A stretch of DNA of 64,000 bases from Narthecium ossifragum. Its lineage: Eukaryota; Streptophyta; Magnoliopsida; Dioscoreales; Nartheciaceae. The stretch covers positions 1,568,650 through 1,632,649 of the forward strand of contig OY986975.1 of NCBI GenBank assembly GCA_963920575.1. The letters run 5' to 3'. The translations under genes and the position numbers were made by a program. Shown in pieces: positions 20,854 through 30,839 of the stretch. The number at the start of each line of letters is the position of its first letter. The first letter of the stretch is position 1. The notes beneath the pieces are model-generated. The model saw only the letters and a program-made list of their open reading frames with translations, was not told the DNA's origin and searched no databases.

Positions 20854-23214
20854 TTGAATCAAATTCCTACTCTTCCTTGTTCATCGAGTTACTCCCTCAA
20901 TTCTCCATCATTGGGAGAACTTTGCTTCCTTTGTTCGACTCCCGACCACGTAGTTACCGATTGTCATTTGGCCGGTGAGTATCCGGAGCTCGTGCAAGAG
21001 CATATCAATGCGGTCTTCAATCAAGCAAAGACTACCTATGACCCTTATTCAAACACGTACAATGCTAGGCCTCCGATTTCGGGCAATCAAGCCCCAAGCT
21101 ATCCTCCTAGGTACCAAGCGCCATATCATTCTAATCCACCTCCACAAAATCAATCCACCTACCGGCCACCTCAAGCTCCTCATGCATATCCACCTCAAGC
21201 TCCTCATGCATATCCATCTCAAGTGCCAAGTTATCCTCAATCATCTCATCCGACAAATTGGAATCAAAGGCCACCTGGGCCTTCCTCATACCAAGCTCCC
21301 CATCAAGCTCCTCAAGTGCCTAAACGTGACCCTTGTATTGAGGAAAGGCTTCTCAAGGCCTTGGATTCCTTTGAGACAAGTACCCAACTTTTGCATTCTC
21401 ATTCCCAATCCATTGCAAAGTTGGAAGTGCAAATAGGCCAATTGGCCAATACTATGGCAAGAAGGGAGGAGGGTAGACTTCCTAGTCAACCCATAGCAAA
21501 CCCTAAGGGCCAACATTTTGTCGATTCCACTCACGAGGAAGTGCAAGCGGTTACTACCCTCCGGAGTGGAAAGATCTTTCCTAATGTTGAGATGCCTAAA
21601 GACACCACATTAGGGCAAGGACATGAACCTCATTTGTCTACTTCGATGAATGACTCTCAAGCATTACCTCCTCATGCTCCTCATGATTCTTCAAGTCAAT
21701 TGCCATCTTTCAAGGAAACTGAGCCTAGTCTACTCGATCCTTTACCAACCAAAGCTTACATTCCTAAGGCTCCATACCCTCAAGCATTAGTTGATCCTCA
21801 AGCTACATCTCAACCTTGGAAGGTGGGCAAGTATGAGGAGATGCTAGAACTTTTCAAGAAAGTTCACATCAACCTTCCCTTGTTGGACGCCATCAAGCAA
21901 GTGCCTTCTTACGCCAAATTTTTGAAAGACTTGTGCACCCATAAGAGGCAATCCAAATCTCACGTCTCCAAAAAGCTCTTCCTAACTGAGCAAGTTAGCT
22001 CTATTCTTCAACTCGATCTACCTCCGAAATTGAGAGACCCCGGCACTCCTATCATCTCTTGCATCATAGGAGATCAATTGATTGAGGGGGCTCTTCTTGA
22101 TTTAGGAGCTAGTGTGAATCTCATGCCCTACTCCTTGTTTTGTAAGTTTGGCTTAGGAGAGCTCAAGCCGACCTCGATGACTTTGCAATTGGCCGATAGA
22201 TCTCTCAAAACACCACGGGGTGTTCTTGAGGACATATTAGTCAAGGTCGATCGATGTGTTTTTCCGATCGATTTTGTTGTCTTAGACATGGAGCCCGGAC
22301 CAAGGCATAAACAGTCCATTCCCATCATTCTAGGTCGACCATTCCTTGCCACAGCCAACGCTTTAATAAATTGTAGGAATGGAGTCATGACCGTGACATT
22401 TGGCAACATGGAGATACGGCTTAACATTTTTGATGCATCTAAGCATTATGCAGGTGAAAAAGAATGTTTTATGATTGATGTTTGGAATGATCATCATGAT
22501 GAGGAATACTTGATTGAGTTACTTGGTGATGATGAAGGGGTTGATGATGATTGTTATGATATTAATCTTCCAGTATATCAACCATTTTATGAAGACATAC
22601 CTAATTATGAAGAGGATGCTTGTGATATCAATATGCCGGTCTATGAAGTTTTTAGTGAGGATATATCAATTTTCAGGGACTCCTATGAGGTTAATATGCC
22701 TATCTATGAGGTGTTTTGGGAGGACATAACTAAGGTTGATGAGCCAAGTGTGGTTGTTTTCCAAGAAAGGTTATCAATCCCTCATGATTGTGATGATGAA
22801 GGCCAATATATGTTGCCGGCTTTAGAGACTTTTGAAATTTTGGATGAGGTCTTGCCCATTCTTAAATGTGATTATATAGGCAATGATTGTGCTACTCCTT
22901 GGTGGAGACATGATTTTGATTTGTCGCCTTCTATATCTTCCTCCACAATAATATTTGCCACCACACTATCATTGCTCATCTTGAATGCCACCCCATTTCC
23001 CACGTTCATGCATACATTCATTCGGCCTTATAAAACCGTTAATAAAAAGCGTGACACCTTTTGTGCTAAAATGGACATAAAGTTAAAATGGCTTGTGATG
23101 AAAGAAATGTGGTTTTATCATTGGCATTTAAGTAAAATTCTTCGAAAATGGCTTCGATCTCGCATTTCTAGATGCGACCACCATTTAGAGGGGACATCGA
23201 AATTTTATGGGTGA
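20854..23214 (+). CDS. Athila-type gag C-terminus plus aspartic protease; no RT follows
   Basis: The frame has 786 codons and probably continues the gag frame above, since there is no convincing start of its own. Near its start is a zinc knuckle CFLCSTPDHVVTDC (CX2CX4HX4C, from about 20,931). A Pro/Gln/Tyr-rich stretch with a duplicated APHAYPPQ-type unit follows (about 21,165-21,230). The retropepsin domain has the active site DLGAS at 22099-22113 and IILGRPFLATANA. In autonomous relatives an RT domain comes next. Here it is replaced by an acidic tail with three repeats of the DIN.PVYE.F.EDI type (about 22,557-22,725), a hydrophobic segment (near 22,945-22,995) and a basic end. The tail resembles nothing I know. 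Confidence 0.85.
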   Translation: MNQIPTLPCSSSYSLNSPSLGELCFLCSTPDHVVTDCHLAGEYPELVQEHINAVFNQAKTTYDPYSNTYNARPPISGNQAPSYPPRYQAPYHSNPPPQNQSTYRPPQAPHAYPPQAPHAYPSQVPSYPQSSHPTNWNQRPPGPSSYQAPHQAPQVPKRDPCIEERLLKALDSFETSTQLLHSHSQSIAKLEVQIGQLANTMARREEGRLPSQPIANPKGQHFVDSTHEEVQAVTTLRSGKIFPNVEMPKDTTLGQGHEPHLSTSMNDSQALPPHAPHDSSSQLPSFKETEPSLLDPLPTKAYIPKAPYPQALVDPQATSQPWKVGKYEEMLELFKKVHINLPLLDAIKQVPSYAKFLKDLCTHKRQSKSHVSKKLFLTEQVSSILQLDLPPKLRDPGTPIISCIIGDQLIEGALLDLGASVNLMPYSLFCKFGLGELKPTSMTLQLADRSLKTPRGVLEDILVKVDRCVFPIDFVVLDMEPGPRHKQSIPIILGRPFLATANALINCRNGVMTVTFGNMEIRLNIFDASKHYAGEKECFMIDVWNDHHDEEYLIELLGDDEGVDDDCYDINLPVYQPFYEDIPNYEEDACDINMPVYEVFSEDISIFRDSYEVNMPIYEVFWEDITKVDEPSVVVFQERLSIPHDCDDEGQYMLPALETFEILDEVLPILKCDYIGNDCATPWWRHDFDLSPSISSSTIIFATTLSLLILNATPFPTFMHTFIRPYKTVNKKRDTFCAKMDIKLKWLVMKEMWFYHWHLSKILRKWLRSRISRCDHHLEGTSKFYG

Positions 23215-23225
23215 GCTTGCATTGT

Positions 23226-23271
23226 GTCGAGCTAGAGACGGTAAATCAAGCGCTTGGTGGGAGGCAACCCA
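23226..23271 (+). other. Conserved post-pol block of Athila-type elements
   Basis: The text 'aagcgcttggtgggaggcaa', preceded by 'gtcgagctagagacgg', is the block that in Athila-type elements follows the integrase end and precedes the env-position region. Its presence directly after the protease-linked ORF shows that the RT-RNase H-integrase block was lost in between. Confidence 0.6.
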
Positions 23272-23559
23272 TCCTTTCTTCGTATTTTTCTGTTTTTGTT
23301 TGTTATTTCTTCTTTGCATGATTGATTGTTTTTCTCATTATTTGCATGTTTGATTTTGGTGTGTTTTTGATTTGATCTTTGTTGGAATAATTGTGATGTC
23401 AAGATGATATGTTGAATTTGTTGGATGATTGATGTGTTGTCTGGTTTAGAGGGTTTGTATTGTGGTATTTTAATGCCTAAGGAGCCTAGTATTCATGTTT
23501 GGGGTGTGTGGGGCGAATTCCCAGGTTTTCAGCCCAGTTTTGCATTTTGGTACATAAAT

Positions 23560-24045
23560 GATCGATCCTCCAAGAGGAGAGGATCGATCCTTTATGTCCG
23601 ATTGATTTTACGCTGGAACCTGGAGGCGAGAGATCGATCCTTCCATACCCCATGATCGATCATTTTTGCGAATTAATTCGTGACAGGGGATTGGTTTTGA
23701 GAAGATCGATCCCTCAATCCCTCATGATCGATCATTTTTGCGAATTTATTCGTGACAGGGGACTGGTATTGAGAATATCGATCCTTCCATCTCTAAGGAT
23801 CGATCATTTGTGCGAATTTATTCGTGACAGAGGGATGATTTCTGGATGATCGATCCTTGATCATAGAAAGATCGATCATACCTACTTATACACGTCAGCA
23901 CGACTTAAGTGAGAACCGTTATGATGCTGCCACGTGTTCAAAAGATCGATCTTTTGCTGTCAGGAGATCGATCTTTTGCGGGGTTGGTTAAAAAAATATA
24001 TAGGCGCGGGAGATCGACTTAGGGCCCCAAGCCCTAAGATCGATC
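23560..24045. repeat. Paired-palindrome array inside the Athila-like element, seven pairs
   Basis: Starts are 23560/23582, 23632/23654, 23704/23726, 23776/23798 (first copy TATCGATC), 23848/23870, 23944/23966 and 24012/24038. The first six are exactly 22 bp apart; the last is 26 bp and is the pair with the longest inner complementarity (CTTAGGG against CCCTAAG). Three pairs share the downstream text 'atttttgcg/atttgtgcg ... gtgacag' with the LTR array, so the two arrays are related by descent. Confidence 0.92.
23997..24002 (+). promoter_or_regulatory. TATA-like box upstream of the env-position ORF
   Basis: TATATA after an A-run lies 24 bp downstream of the sixth palindrome pair and about 470 bp before the ATG at 24468. 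The arrangement copies that of the LTR (array then TATA), so an internal promoter for the downstream ORF is plausible but unproven. Confidence 0.35.
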
Positions 24046-24467
24046 CTCTCTTCCCCTTCCCCTGTTCGCCCGGACGCCGCATCCCTTCTTCGCCGCCTCC
24101 AACCGGTGCGCCACCCTCTCCTCCGGCCGGATTTCACCGCCGCCGACCTTCCCAAGGTGCCCGCGACCACCCTTGACCACCCTTCACCTCTCGATCGAGC
24201 TCCCGTCCCCCACATTTACCCCACCTCCTCTCACATCTCCGTGATCGGCGGGATCCTTTCGCCTCCGACGCAAATCGCCGCCGCCCTCCACCTCCCAGTG
24301 CCTCCACTACCCCTTCCTTTCACTCCACTTCCCTCAATCGACCCCGGCGCCGTCCACATTTCGTCATCACCTTCCATCGAGCCGCCGGTGCCGCCTCATC
24401 CTTCAAGCTCGTCGTCGCCGGCCACCTTTGTTGATCCAGTTCCCCCTTGCTGCCATCCTCAGCTCCG

Positions 24468-25850
24468 ATGGTTCGCAAGCACACCGCCGCCATCAAGAAG
24501 GCCGCCGGGAAGGGCAAGGCTGCGGCATCCTCTCCATCTTCCTCTCCAGCCGAGCAAGCTTCTTCCACACCATCTTCGCAACCGGCATCCTCTCCATCTT
24601 CCTCTGGGCCGGCCGCTGATTCATCTTCTCCTCCTACACGGCCGGTCCGTGCCACTTCGTCCACAGCTCCGGCAGCTTCCAAGAGGAAAGCCTCCGCTGC
24701 CCCTGTGTCATCCAATCCTCTCCGATCCAAAAAGTTGAAGAAGCCCAAGCCCTCCACTGCGCCCACTGATGTTCGAGGCCTAGATCCGCAGTGGCGACGG
24801 GAGGTAAAACTCGAGTACACCTTTGACGTCTCCTTCTTCAGCACGATCGAGCATGCGCAGGATTCCGTCGCCACACTGGAAGCCCGCGGCTGGCTGCCCT
24901 TCTGCACCCCCTCCACCACTGTTTACCCAAGGCTGGCCTGCATGTTCTACCAGAACATGAAGGCTATTCCCTGCGGTAATGAGAGGGACGAGGCTGGTGA
25001 TGCCCCGAGCCGGGCCTTGGGCTTCACTTCGATCATTGACGGCGAGGATATCACATTCACTGCTCGGGACGTGGCTGCCCTCTTGGGTGTCCCTCGCCAC
25101 TCCCCTGGTTTCCACCGAGCCACCCTTGAGGAGCTGCCTCGTGAGGTTGATGCCCAGCTGTTTCTCCACCCAGATCGCACAGGAGAGGCCAAATTTGTGC
25201 GGGCAGAGCTGCCCCCTCAGATGTGGTTGATCGACGATATCTTCCGCCGAAACATTTACCAAACCGGCCACGCCCAGTATAGGACTGGCAAGTGGTTGTG
25301 TTCACTATGGTTTTTGGCTAAGTCGTGGTCGATCGACTTGGCCCAGCAGGTCGTCGAGGACATGTTCCAGTTTTATTGTGGAGCGGTTCGGGACCGATCG
25401 GACAGTTTTAACGATAAACCCGTCCCGCACCCCTGCCTTATTTCGGCTTTTCTCACTAGCCAGGACCTAGTCCCGGAGGGTGAGCCTACTGTCTCGGACG
25501 CTGCCTTCAGGTTTGCCCGCTTCGGTAAGGCCACCTGGGCCAAGGTCCTTAGCCATATGAGGAGAGCCGGCCATCCTCGTCCTCAGCCGAGACCCAGTAG
25601 GACCCAGTCGACCCCAGAGTTCGGACCTGTAGAGCACCCTACCATGGGTGAGATCTATAGGGAGCATCGGGCATTCCAGGACGTGGTGTTGCAGAGGTTG
25701 GACGCGGTAGACGCGCGCATCGGCGCCCTACACCAGGTCACGTCGAGTATCCTCACCCGTCTCGACGCCATCCACCCTCCTCCTCCACCTGTCACAGATC
25801 TCGCTTCTTCCCATCCGTTTACTTGTTCAGAGCAGAGACCTCAGGGATGA
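24468..25850 (+). CDS. Env-position ORF, putative plant transposon protein domain
   Basis: The frame from the ATG at 24468 has 460 residues. The N-terminal ~100 residues are rich in Ser, Pro, Ala and Lys (SSPSSSPAEQ; KRKASAAP; KKLKKPKP) and could act as a nuclear targeting or disordered tail. The middle part (about residues 120-370) contains RGWLPFC, FTARDVAALLGVP and LCSLWFLAKSWSIDLAQQVV. These match the 'putative plant transposon protein' domain found downstream of pol in Athila-type elements. The C-terminus has a helical stretch (about residues 390-440) and a Pro run. No signal peptide or clear transmembrane helix is visible, so an envelope function is not supported. Its biochemical role is unknown. 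The frame is intact, in contrast to gag. Confidence 0.75.
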   Translation: MVRKHTAAIKKAAGKGKAAASSPSSSPAEQASSTPSSQPASSPSSSGPAADSSSPPTRPVRATSSTAPAASKRKASAAPVSSNPLRSKKLKKPKPSTAPTDVRGLDPQWRREVKLEYTFDVSFFSTIEHAQDSVATLEARGWLPFCTPSTTVYPRLACMFYQNMKAIPCGNERDEAGDAPSRALGFTSIIDGEDITFTARDVAALLGVPRHSPGFHRATLEELPREVDAQLFLHPDRTGEAKFVRAELPPQMWLIDDIFRRNIYQTGHAQYRTGKWLCSLWFLAKSWSIDLAQQVVEDMFQFYCGAVRDRSDSFNDKPVPHPCLISAFLTSQDLVPEGEPTVSDAAFRFARFGKATWAKVLSHMRRAGHPRPQPRPSRTQSTPEFGPVEHPTMGEIYREHRAFQDVVLQRLDAVDARIGALHQVTSSILTRLDAIHPPPPPVTDLASSHPFTCSEQRPQG

Positions 25851-27680
25851 TAGACTGTATCTAGGGGTATTCTGTATTTTCGGGATGGTTAGAGTGGATC
25901 TCTTTTTGTGTTTGGAGGGTAGGTAACTTTTTGTACTCCATTGCTCCACTTTTGTATATGGTTAACATCATTGATAGTGGATATATATATACATGATTTT
26001 TGGCGGTGGGGGTGTGCCCCGGGTGTGTGTGTGTATGTGTGGATGTGGCTATGTAACTGATAAAGATGGATGGATGGATGCTTGTAAATGATGGTTGGAT
26101 GTAGTTACATTTCTGTATTTTCATTTTGAATGAATGTATAAATTGTTGGATGCAAATGGCATCTTTGTACAACCCTTGGGCGTATTGAATAAATAGAGGG
26201 AATGCTGCCCAATTTTTCTCAAAATTTGTCATATCTATTCTTTGATTTCCATAATGCTATGGTGGGTATTTCCTCTATGTTTTTGCAGGGCATACGAGCT
26301 ATGGATAGCAACACAAAATACGACATTTTGACATCACAATAATACGGTTTTTCACGACTAACCTTGACTCTAATTCCTGTCATATCTTTCGTCAAGGTTA
26401 CATTTTCGTCCATTTCGTCACAAGGTTATCTCTACACTCTACCCTTCTTCCGTGCTTGAGGACAAACCCGCTTAAGTTAGGGGGTATGATTGCATCATGT
26501 TTATAGATAACCTGTGATCGATCTACAGTTAGTCACACGTTTATTTGATTGGTAAATATGTGAAAAATTTTCAACTCTTATGCTAGCATGGATGACTATT
26601 GCATAATTCATCTTGATTCCCATGCTTTGTAAAATTTAGCGAATCATTTCATGAGTAGTGTTATTCTTCTACTTTAATTCTTCTTGTCATGCATTAAGGA
26701 CATTTAAGTGATCCAATCCACTTGTGCACTTACACTTGTATGAGGGGGCAAGTAGTTTTGATTGGGGGACCTTGATAAATTGGGAGTCCAAGGCTATTTA
26801 CACTCGATTGAGATGACTTGTAGTAGGGTTCGAAGCCAAGTTAGAGGCCGAGAGTCAGGTTAATAAAAGTGACTAGTCGTGATTCGTAGCCTTCTAGGCT
26901 CGAGTAGTTAGATCTGAGGGGTGCTTCAACACCTAATGCCCCAAAGCCATCTGGCGTGGGAGTCATTGATCTAACACTCGTTAAATGGGCCTAGTAGAAA
27001 GCTTAAGGGATCAAGGCATTGCACGGTCACGCTAGTATCAATTAAAAGCTTGTTGGTCAGCTGTGATTCGTGGCCTGCTAGGTTCGGGAAATTAAGCTCG
27101 AGGGGTGCCTCAACACCTAGTGCCCTTAGGTCATCTGACCAAGGAGTCACTGGCCTAAATCCTGTTACATGGACCTAGTAGAAAGCCTAAGGGATCATGG
27201 CATTGCACGACCACTGGTTTAGTTAGAAAAAAAAAAAGAAAAGAAAAGAAAGAAGAACAAAGATTTTACTTTAAATAAAACTTGTCATTTGTTCAACCGG
27301 TGTAAAGCACTAAGGATGTCTAGTTTTGATGGGAACCCTACTTGAATGACTACGAGACCCCGAATACTTGAGTAGCAACTTTCACTACACGGATTACTTA
27401 GATGAGCTTTAATCTTGTTCAAGTGCTTTGAAGTGTTTGAATGATGCTATTGATGGAATTATTCACTTGCATTTTACTCGTGCTATGGGATGATGGATGG
27501 AGCTATGCATTTGAATCTATGTGTGCATATGAATGAATTTTGATCGTATAAGAACCAAAGCTTTATGAGAAGTGGCTAATTGTTGATCGGGGGATTGCTC
27601 TTTTTGAGTTTCTTATTTCTTCTCTTTCCCTTCAAGTTATTTTTCTTTTGCTTTGCTCGAGGACTAGCAAAGTTCAAATT
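25851..27680 (+). other. 3' untranslated region of the retrotransposon
   Basis: Non-coding. Short tggatgga repeats lie near 26,065-26,080 and an AAAAGA-rich stretch near 27,225-27,255. A ~170-bp unit is duplicated at about 26,878-27,040 and 27,058-27,215; both copies contain 'ggggtgc', 'tcaacacctaa/tag' and 'ggcattgcacg'. Such repeats near the 3' end are common in this lineage. Confidence 0.65.
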
Positions 27681-27688
27681 AGGGGGTG
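27681..27688 (+). promoter_or_regulatory. Polypurine tract before the 3' LTR
   Basis: AGGGGGTG directly precedes the 3' LTR start (TGATAAG at 27689), as required for plus-strand priming. Confidence 0.8.
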
Positions 27689-29264
27689 TGATAAGACGTG
27701 AAAAGTGCATAAATCACCCTTTTAACTTGGCCTTGTTAGTCTCCGAGCAAGGCCTTACTGATGGATTTTACCCTATTACAGGTACAAGTGCCCTCAACGA
27801 GGATTGGATCAAGTTCCGAGCTTAAACGATGTCATTCGGGCCAGTTTTTATGAAGAAGATCGATCCTGTATTGATGAAGGATCGATCCTTTGAAGTGCTT
27901 TAAGAAGGAGCCAATCAGGACAACAAGGATCGATCCTATGGCATGAGAGGATCGATCATTTTTGCGCATTTTCTCAGTGACATAACGCAAGTTCTGAAGG
28001 ATCGATCTTCACCCTGGGAAGGATCAATCTTCATCGGGGCGCAGCCAGAATTCAAGAAGAAAAGATCGATCCTTTCCTATAGGAGGATCGATCCTTCACG
28101 GGACCAGCGATCACACGAAGCGAATGATCGATCCTTCACCCTATGAGGATCGATCCTTTGGTGCCAGCCGAGCAAAATCAATGGCCCAGATCTAATCCGA
28201 GTGGGGGAGGCTTGTTTACTATAAATAGACCCCTTAGGGGGGATTTGAGGGAATCTTCTCTTAGTTTTCTCCAGCCCTTCTAGGTTTTTTACCCAATTGA
28301 GAGGAGGACTTCTTGGAGGGAATCCATGGGAGGGGAGCTTCATCAACCTCCATCCATGGATCCAACCAAGATGAGTAGCTAACTTCCTATCTCTTGGGAT
28401 TTCCATGTAGTTGTAGGATTCTTTTGTAGTTTTCTTAGGATTTTGATGTGTAATCTTTAGGGATTGATCTATTGTATGGTTTTGAGCATTATTTCTCTAT
28501 CTTTGTACATGGATTTCATATGTTGAATGGATAAATGCCTTCCTTTGGTATGAGTTAGGACTTGTGCATGATAGGTGTTTGTTGTTATGCCCCAATGAGT
28601 TGGATGTGCTAGAAACACATCCAATGACATTGGGAGGATTACTAGCCCTAGATTAGAGATTAGGGATGCTAGAACCATCCCTATCTCTCTAATCAAAGGA
28701 TCCATTCTATCTTTCTCTTGCATTGGATTCGAGGTGCTAGAACCATCTCGATCCAATGCCCGACTCCATGCAATATCTTTTTCTTGCGACGAATCGATCT
28801 TAATCGAAGGTTCGTTAGCGACGATAGAAGCTAATCACTCATTCGTCGACTTTGTGAATGTGATTATTTCCGGCAGATGATCCTAACCCGACTTCTGTTG
28901 AGCGATAAGTGAGGCTAATCACCCGCTTGTCGACTTCTTGATTTCGATCGTCCCGACTGGATTACACACCTCAATTCCTTAGGAGGCTACATTAGAACCT
29001 ACAATGAAATGGAGATCCCAAGACCTCTCTATATTAGTTTTATCTCTCTTCCCTTAGTTAATTACTTTAATAGTCATTAATCCAAAACCCAAATCATTTT
29101 AGCTAGTTGTTTGGAGTTATCTATCGAGTACGTTAGGCAATTCTCATTTCCCTGGGGATCGACCCGGACTCCCACTAGTTACGTAGTAGTTAGTAGGATT
29201 CGGTATAAATTGTAATCTTTGACGCCCTAGTCACTTTTAACGACGAGTGGTTTGGGTCCCGTCA
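27689..29264 (+). repeat. 3' LTR, 1,576 bp
   Basis: Copy of 18085-19659. Palindrome pairs run from 27858 to 28155 at the same spacings; one palindrome (28022) has become GATCAATC. TATA box at 28219-28228. Most of the ~16 differences from the 5' LTR are transitions. Confidence 0.95.
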
Positions 29265-29269
29265 TTCGT
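29265..29269. repeat. TTCGT target duplication (right) of the Athila-like element
   Basis: Matches 18080-18084. Confidence 0.93.
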
Positions 29270-30420
29270 CGTCTCCCCTGCTCGCGGCCATCGTCCCCAA
29301 CAAGCCACTTGAGCTGGTTGAATCAGGCTCAACCACTTCGGCTAATAAATACATTTAGCTATCAGGGGTATTTTAGTCTTTATTTAATTACATTAGTCAA
29401 ATAAACCTATCAAATGGGGTTCTAACCTTAAAAACACATCAAACGGGGTTTTTAGCAAAAAATTTCACTAAACTGGTGTTATCACCAATTGTCTAATGTT
29501 TTTAGCTCCAAGTCTAGATTGCTGGATTGGGGCATGATCGGATTCAGTTGTGAATGAGCCTGATGGGCATGATTTGGTCCAATCTGGCTAGGAGGAGGGG
29601 TCAATTCGTTCAGATCAGGTTCAAGTGCTCAACATGATCTGATCAATTCAAACCGGTTCAACCCGATGTAGGACTTGGAGAGGAAGGCAAGGCCGATCGG
29701 ACGGCTGAGAGAACTCTGGCCTTGGTCAACAGCGAGGACGGACCAGCGGTCGACGGTGCCGGTAGGGATGAAGTCGTGGTGGCCTTAAGACTCGATCCGC
29801 GGTGCTGGATCATCGGTGGCGCCGCCGTAAATGGCGGATCTACGGAGGCGACGGCGGTGCTCTTGGAGAAGGGAGGCAGTGCTTGGTCGCCGGAGGATGG
29901 CCGGAGAAGGGCGAGAGGGAACTCGAGTACCCGAATTCGGGGTCAGATGGGACCGGGGGAGGTTGGAAATAGCGGTGTAGAGGGTGACGGTACCGGATCC
30001 GGGAAGAGGGCGAAGCTCGGGGTTGGCTCTCGACGAAGACAGATGCTGAGGGAGGTCCGACGGCGTCGAGGTGTCGGGGGTCGTCGAGGAAGGCGGAGAT
30101 GTCATGCGCGCCGGTTCAGGAGGCTAGACGATGCTGGAAGGCCGTTGGTTGGTGGGTTTAGGTGGAGGCGGCGCCGGATATGAGAGAGGGGAGGAACTTG
30201 AGTGAGGCTTCCTGCGAGAAGGACGATCGGACAGCGTCGGGCGTCGTCGGCGAAGGGGAGATCGCCGGGAAGGGGGTGGTCACCGAAGTGGATGGCCAGC
30301 GGAGAAGGTGAGTATTCTCTCGCCAGGAGAGGAGAGAGAGAAGACTGGATTAAAAAAAGAAAAAGAAAATAAGGGTATTATTGTCTTTTTGAGGTGTTTT
30401 GGGCTTATTGATCTAAAAAA
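29270..30420. other. Continuation of the pre-insertion locus, GC-rich, no gene recognised
   Basis: Bases 29270 onward continue the GC-rich stretch cut at 18084. A GC-rich block (29,690-30,310) has open frames on both strands (for example 29722-30183 plus) but no recognised domain, and frames of this kind arise easily in GC-rich DNA. Confidence 0.4.
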
Positions 30421-30645
30421 ATTAGGGAGATTTGTTAAATGGTCTCTTACTAGAGATCAACTTGTCAAATGGTCTTCTATGGAAGACCTTCAATCATTTA
30501 GTATCATGTTAAGAATAAAGACTAAACTACCCCTCTTTCCCATATCTGTAAATCCTAAACACCCCTAACCCTCTCCCTAACACCCCCTTAAACCCAACCC
30601 TCCCCCACGTCCCGCGACCCTGCGTCCCCGTCCCGTCCCTGTCAA

Positions 30646-30672
30646 CCCCCCCCCCCCCCCCCCCCCCCCCCC
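30646..30672. repeat. Homopolymer of 27 C
   Basis: Uninterrupted C run inside a CCCCGTCCC-type GC-rich stretch, just before the AT-rich minisatellite. Length may be affected by sequencing error. Confidence 0.9.
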
Positions 30673-30839
30673 GCGTCCCCGTCCCCGGCGTCCCCGTCAG
30701 CCGTCGCATCCACATCATGTACTTAGAATGAGAGCTGAAATGAAGGAAAATCGGAAAAATAGTGGAAATATTGGGAAAAACGGGCAAAATAGGTGAAATA
30801 AGAGGGAAAATAAGAGAAATAAGTCAAAAATTAGCATGT

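Larger units (their letters stand above)
18085..29264 (+). mobile_element. Complete non-autonomous Athila-like Ty3/gypsy retrotransposon, 11.2 kb
   Basis: Two almost identical LTRs (18085-19659 and 27689-29264, TG...CA) are flanked by TTCGT. In order the internal region has a tRNA-Asp primer site, a gag frame, a zinc knuckle, an aspartic protease, an acidic tail with a hydrophobic segment, the conserved post-pol text of Athila elements, an array of paired palindromes, an ORF at the env position, 3' repeats and a polypurine tract. Reverse transcriptase, RNase H and integrase are absent. A mobile copy would need them in trans, as in gag-only non-autonomous elements known from other plants. By eye the LTRs differ at about 16 positions plus one 1-bp indel (about 1%). 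Confidence 0.93.

Noticed and set aside
24106..24919. Other open frames over the env-position ORF (plus 24106-24738, minus 24320-24919)
   Set aside because: Low-complexity Pro/Ser/Ala or acidic text caused by GC-rich codon use of the true frame 24468-25850.
29722..30183. 153-codon GC-rich frame as a gene
   Set aside because: Overlapping frames exist on both strands, composition is biased, and no domain is recognised.
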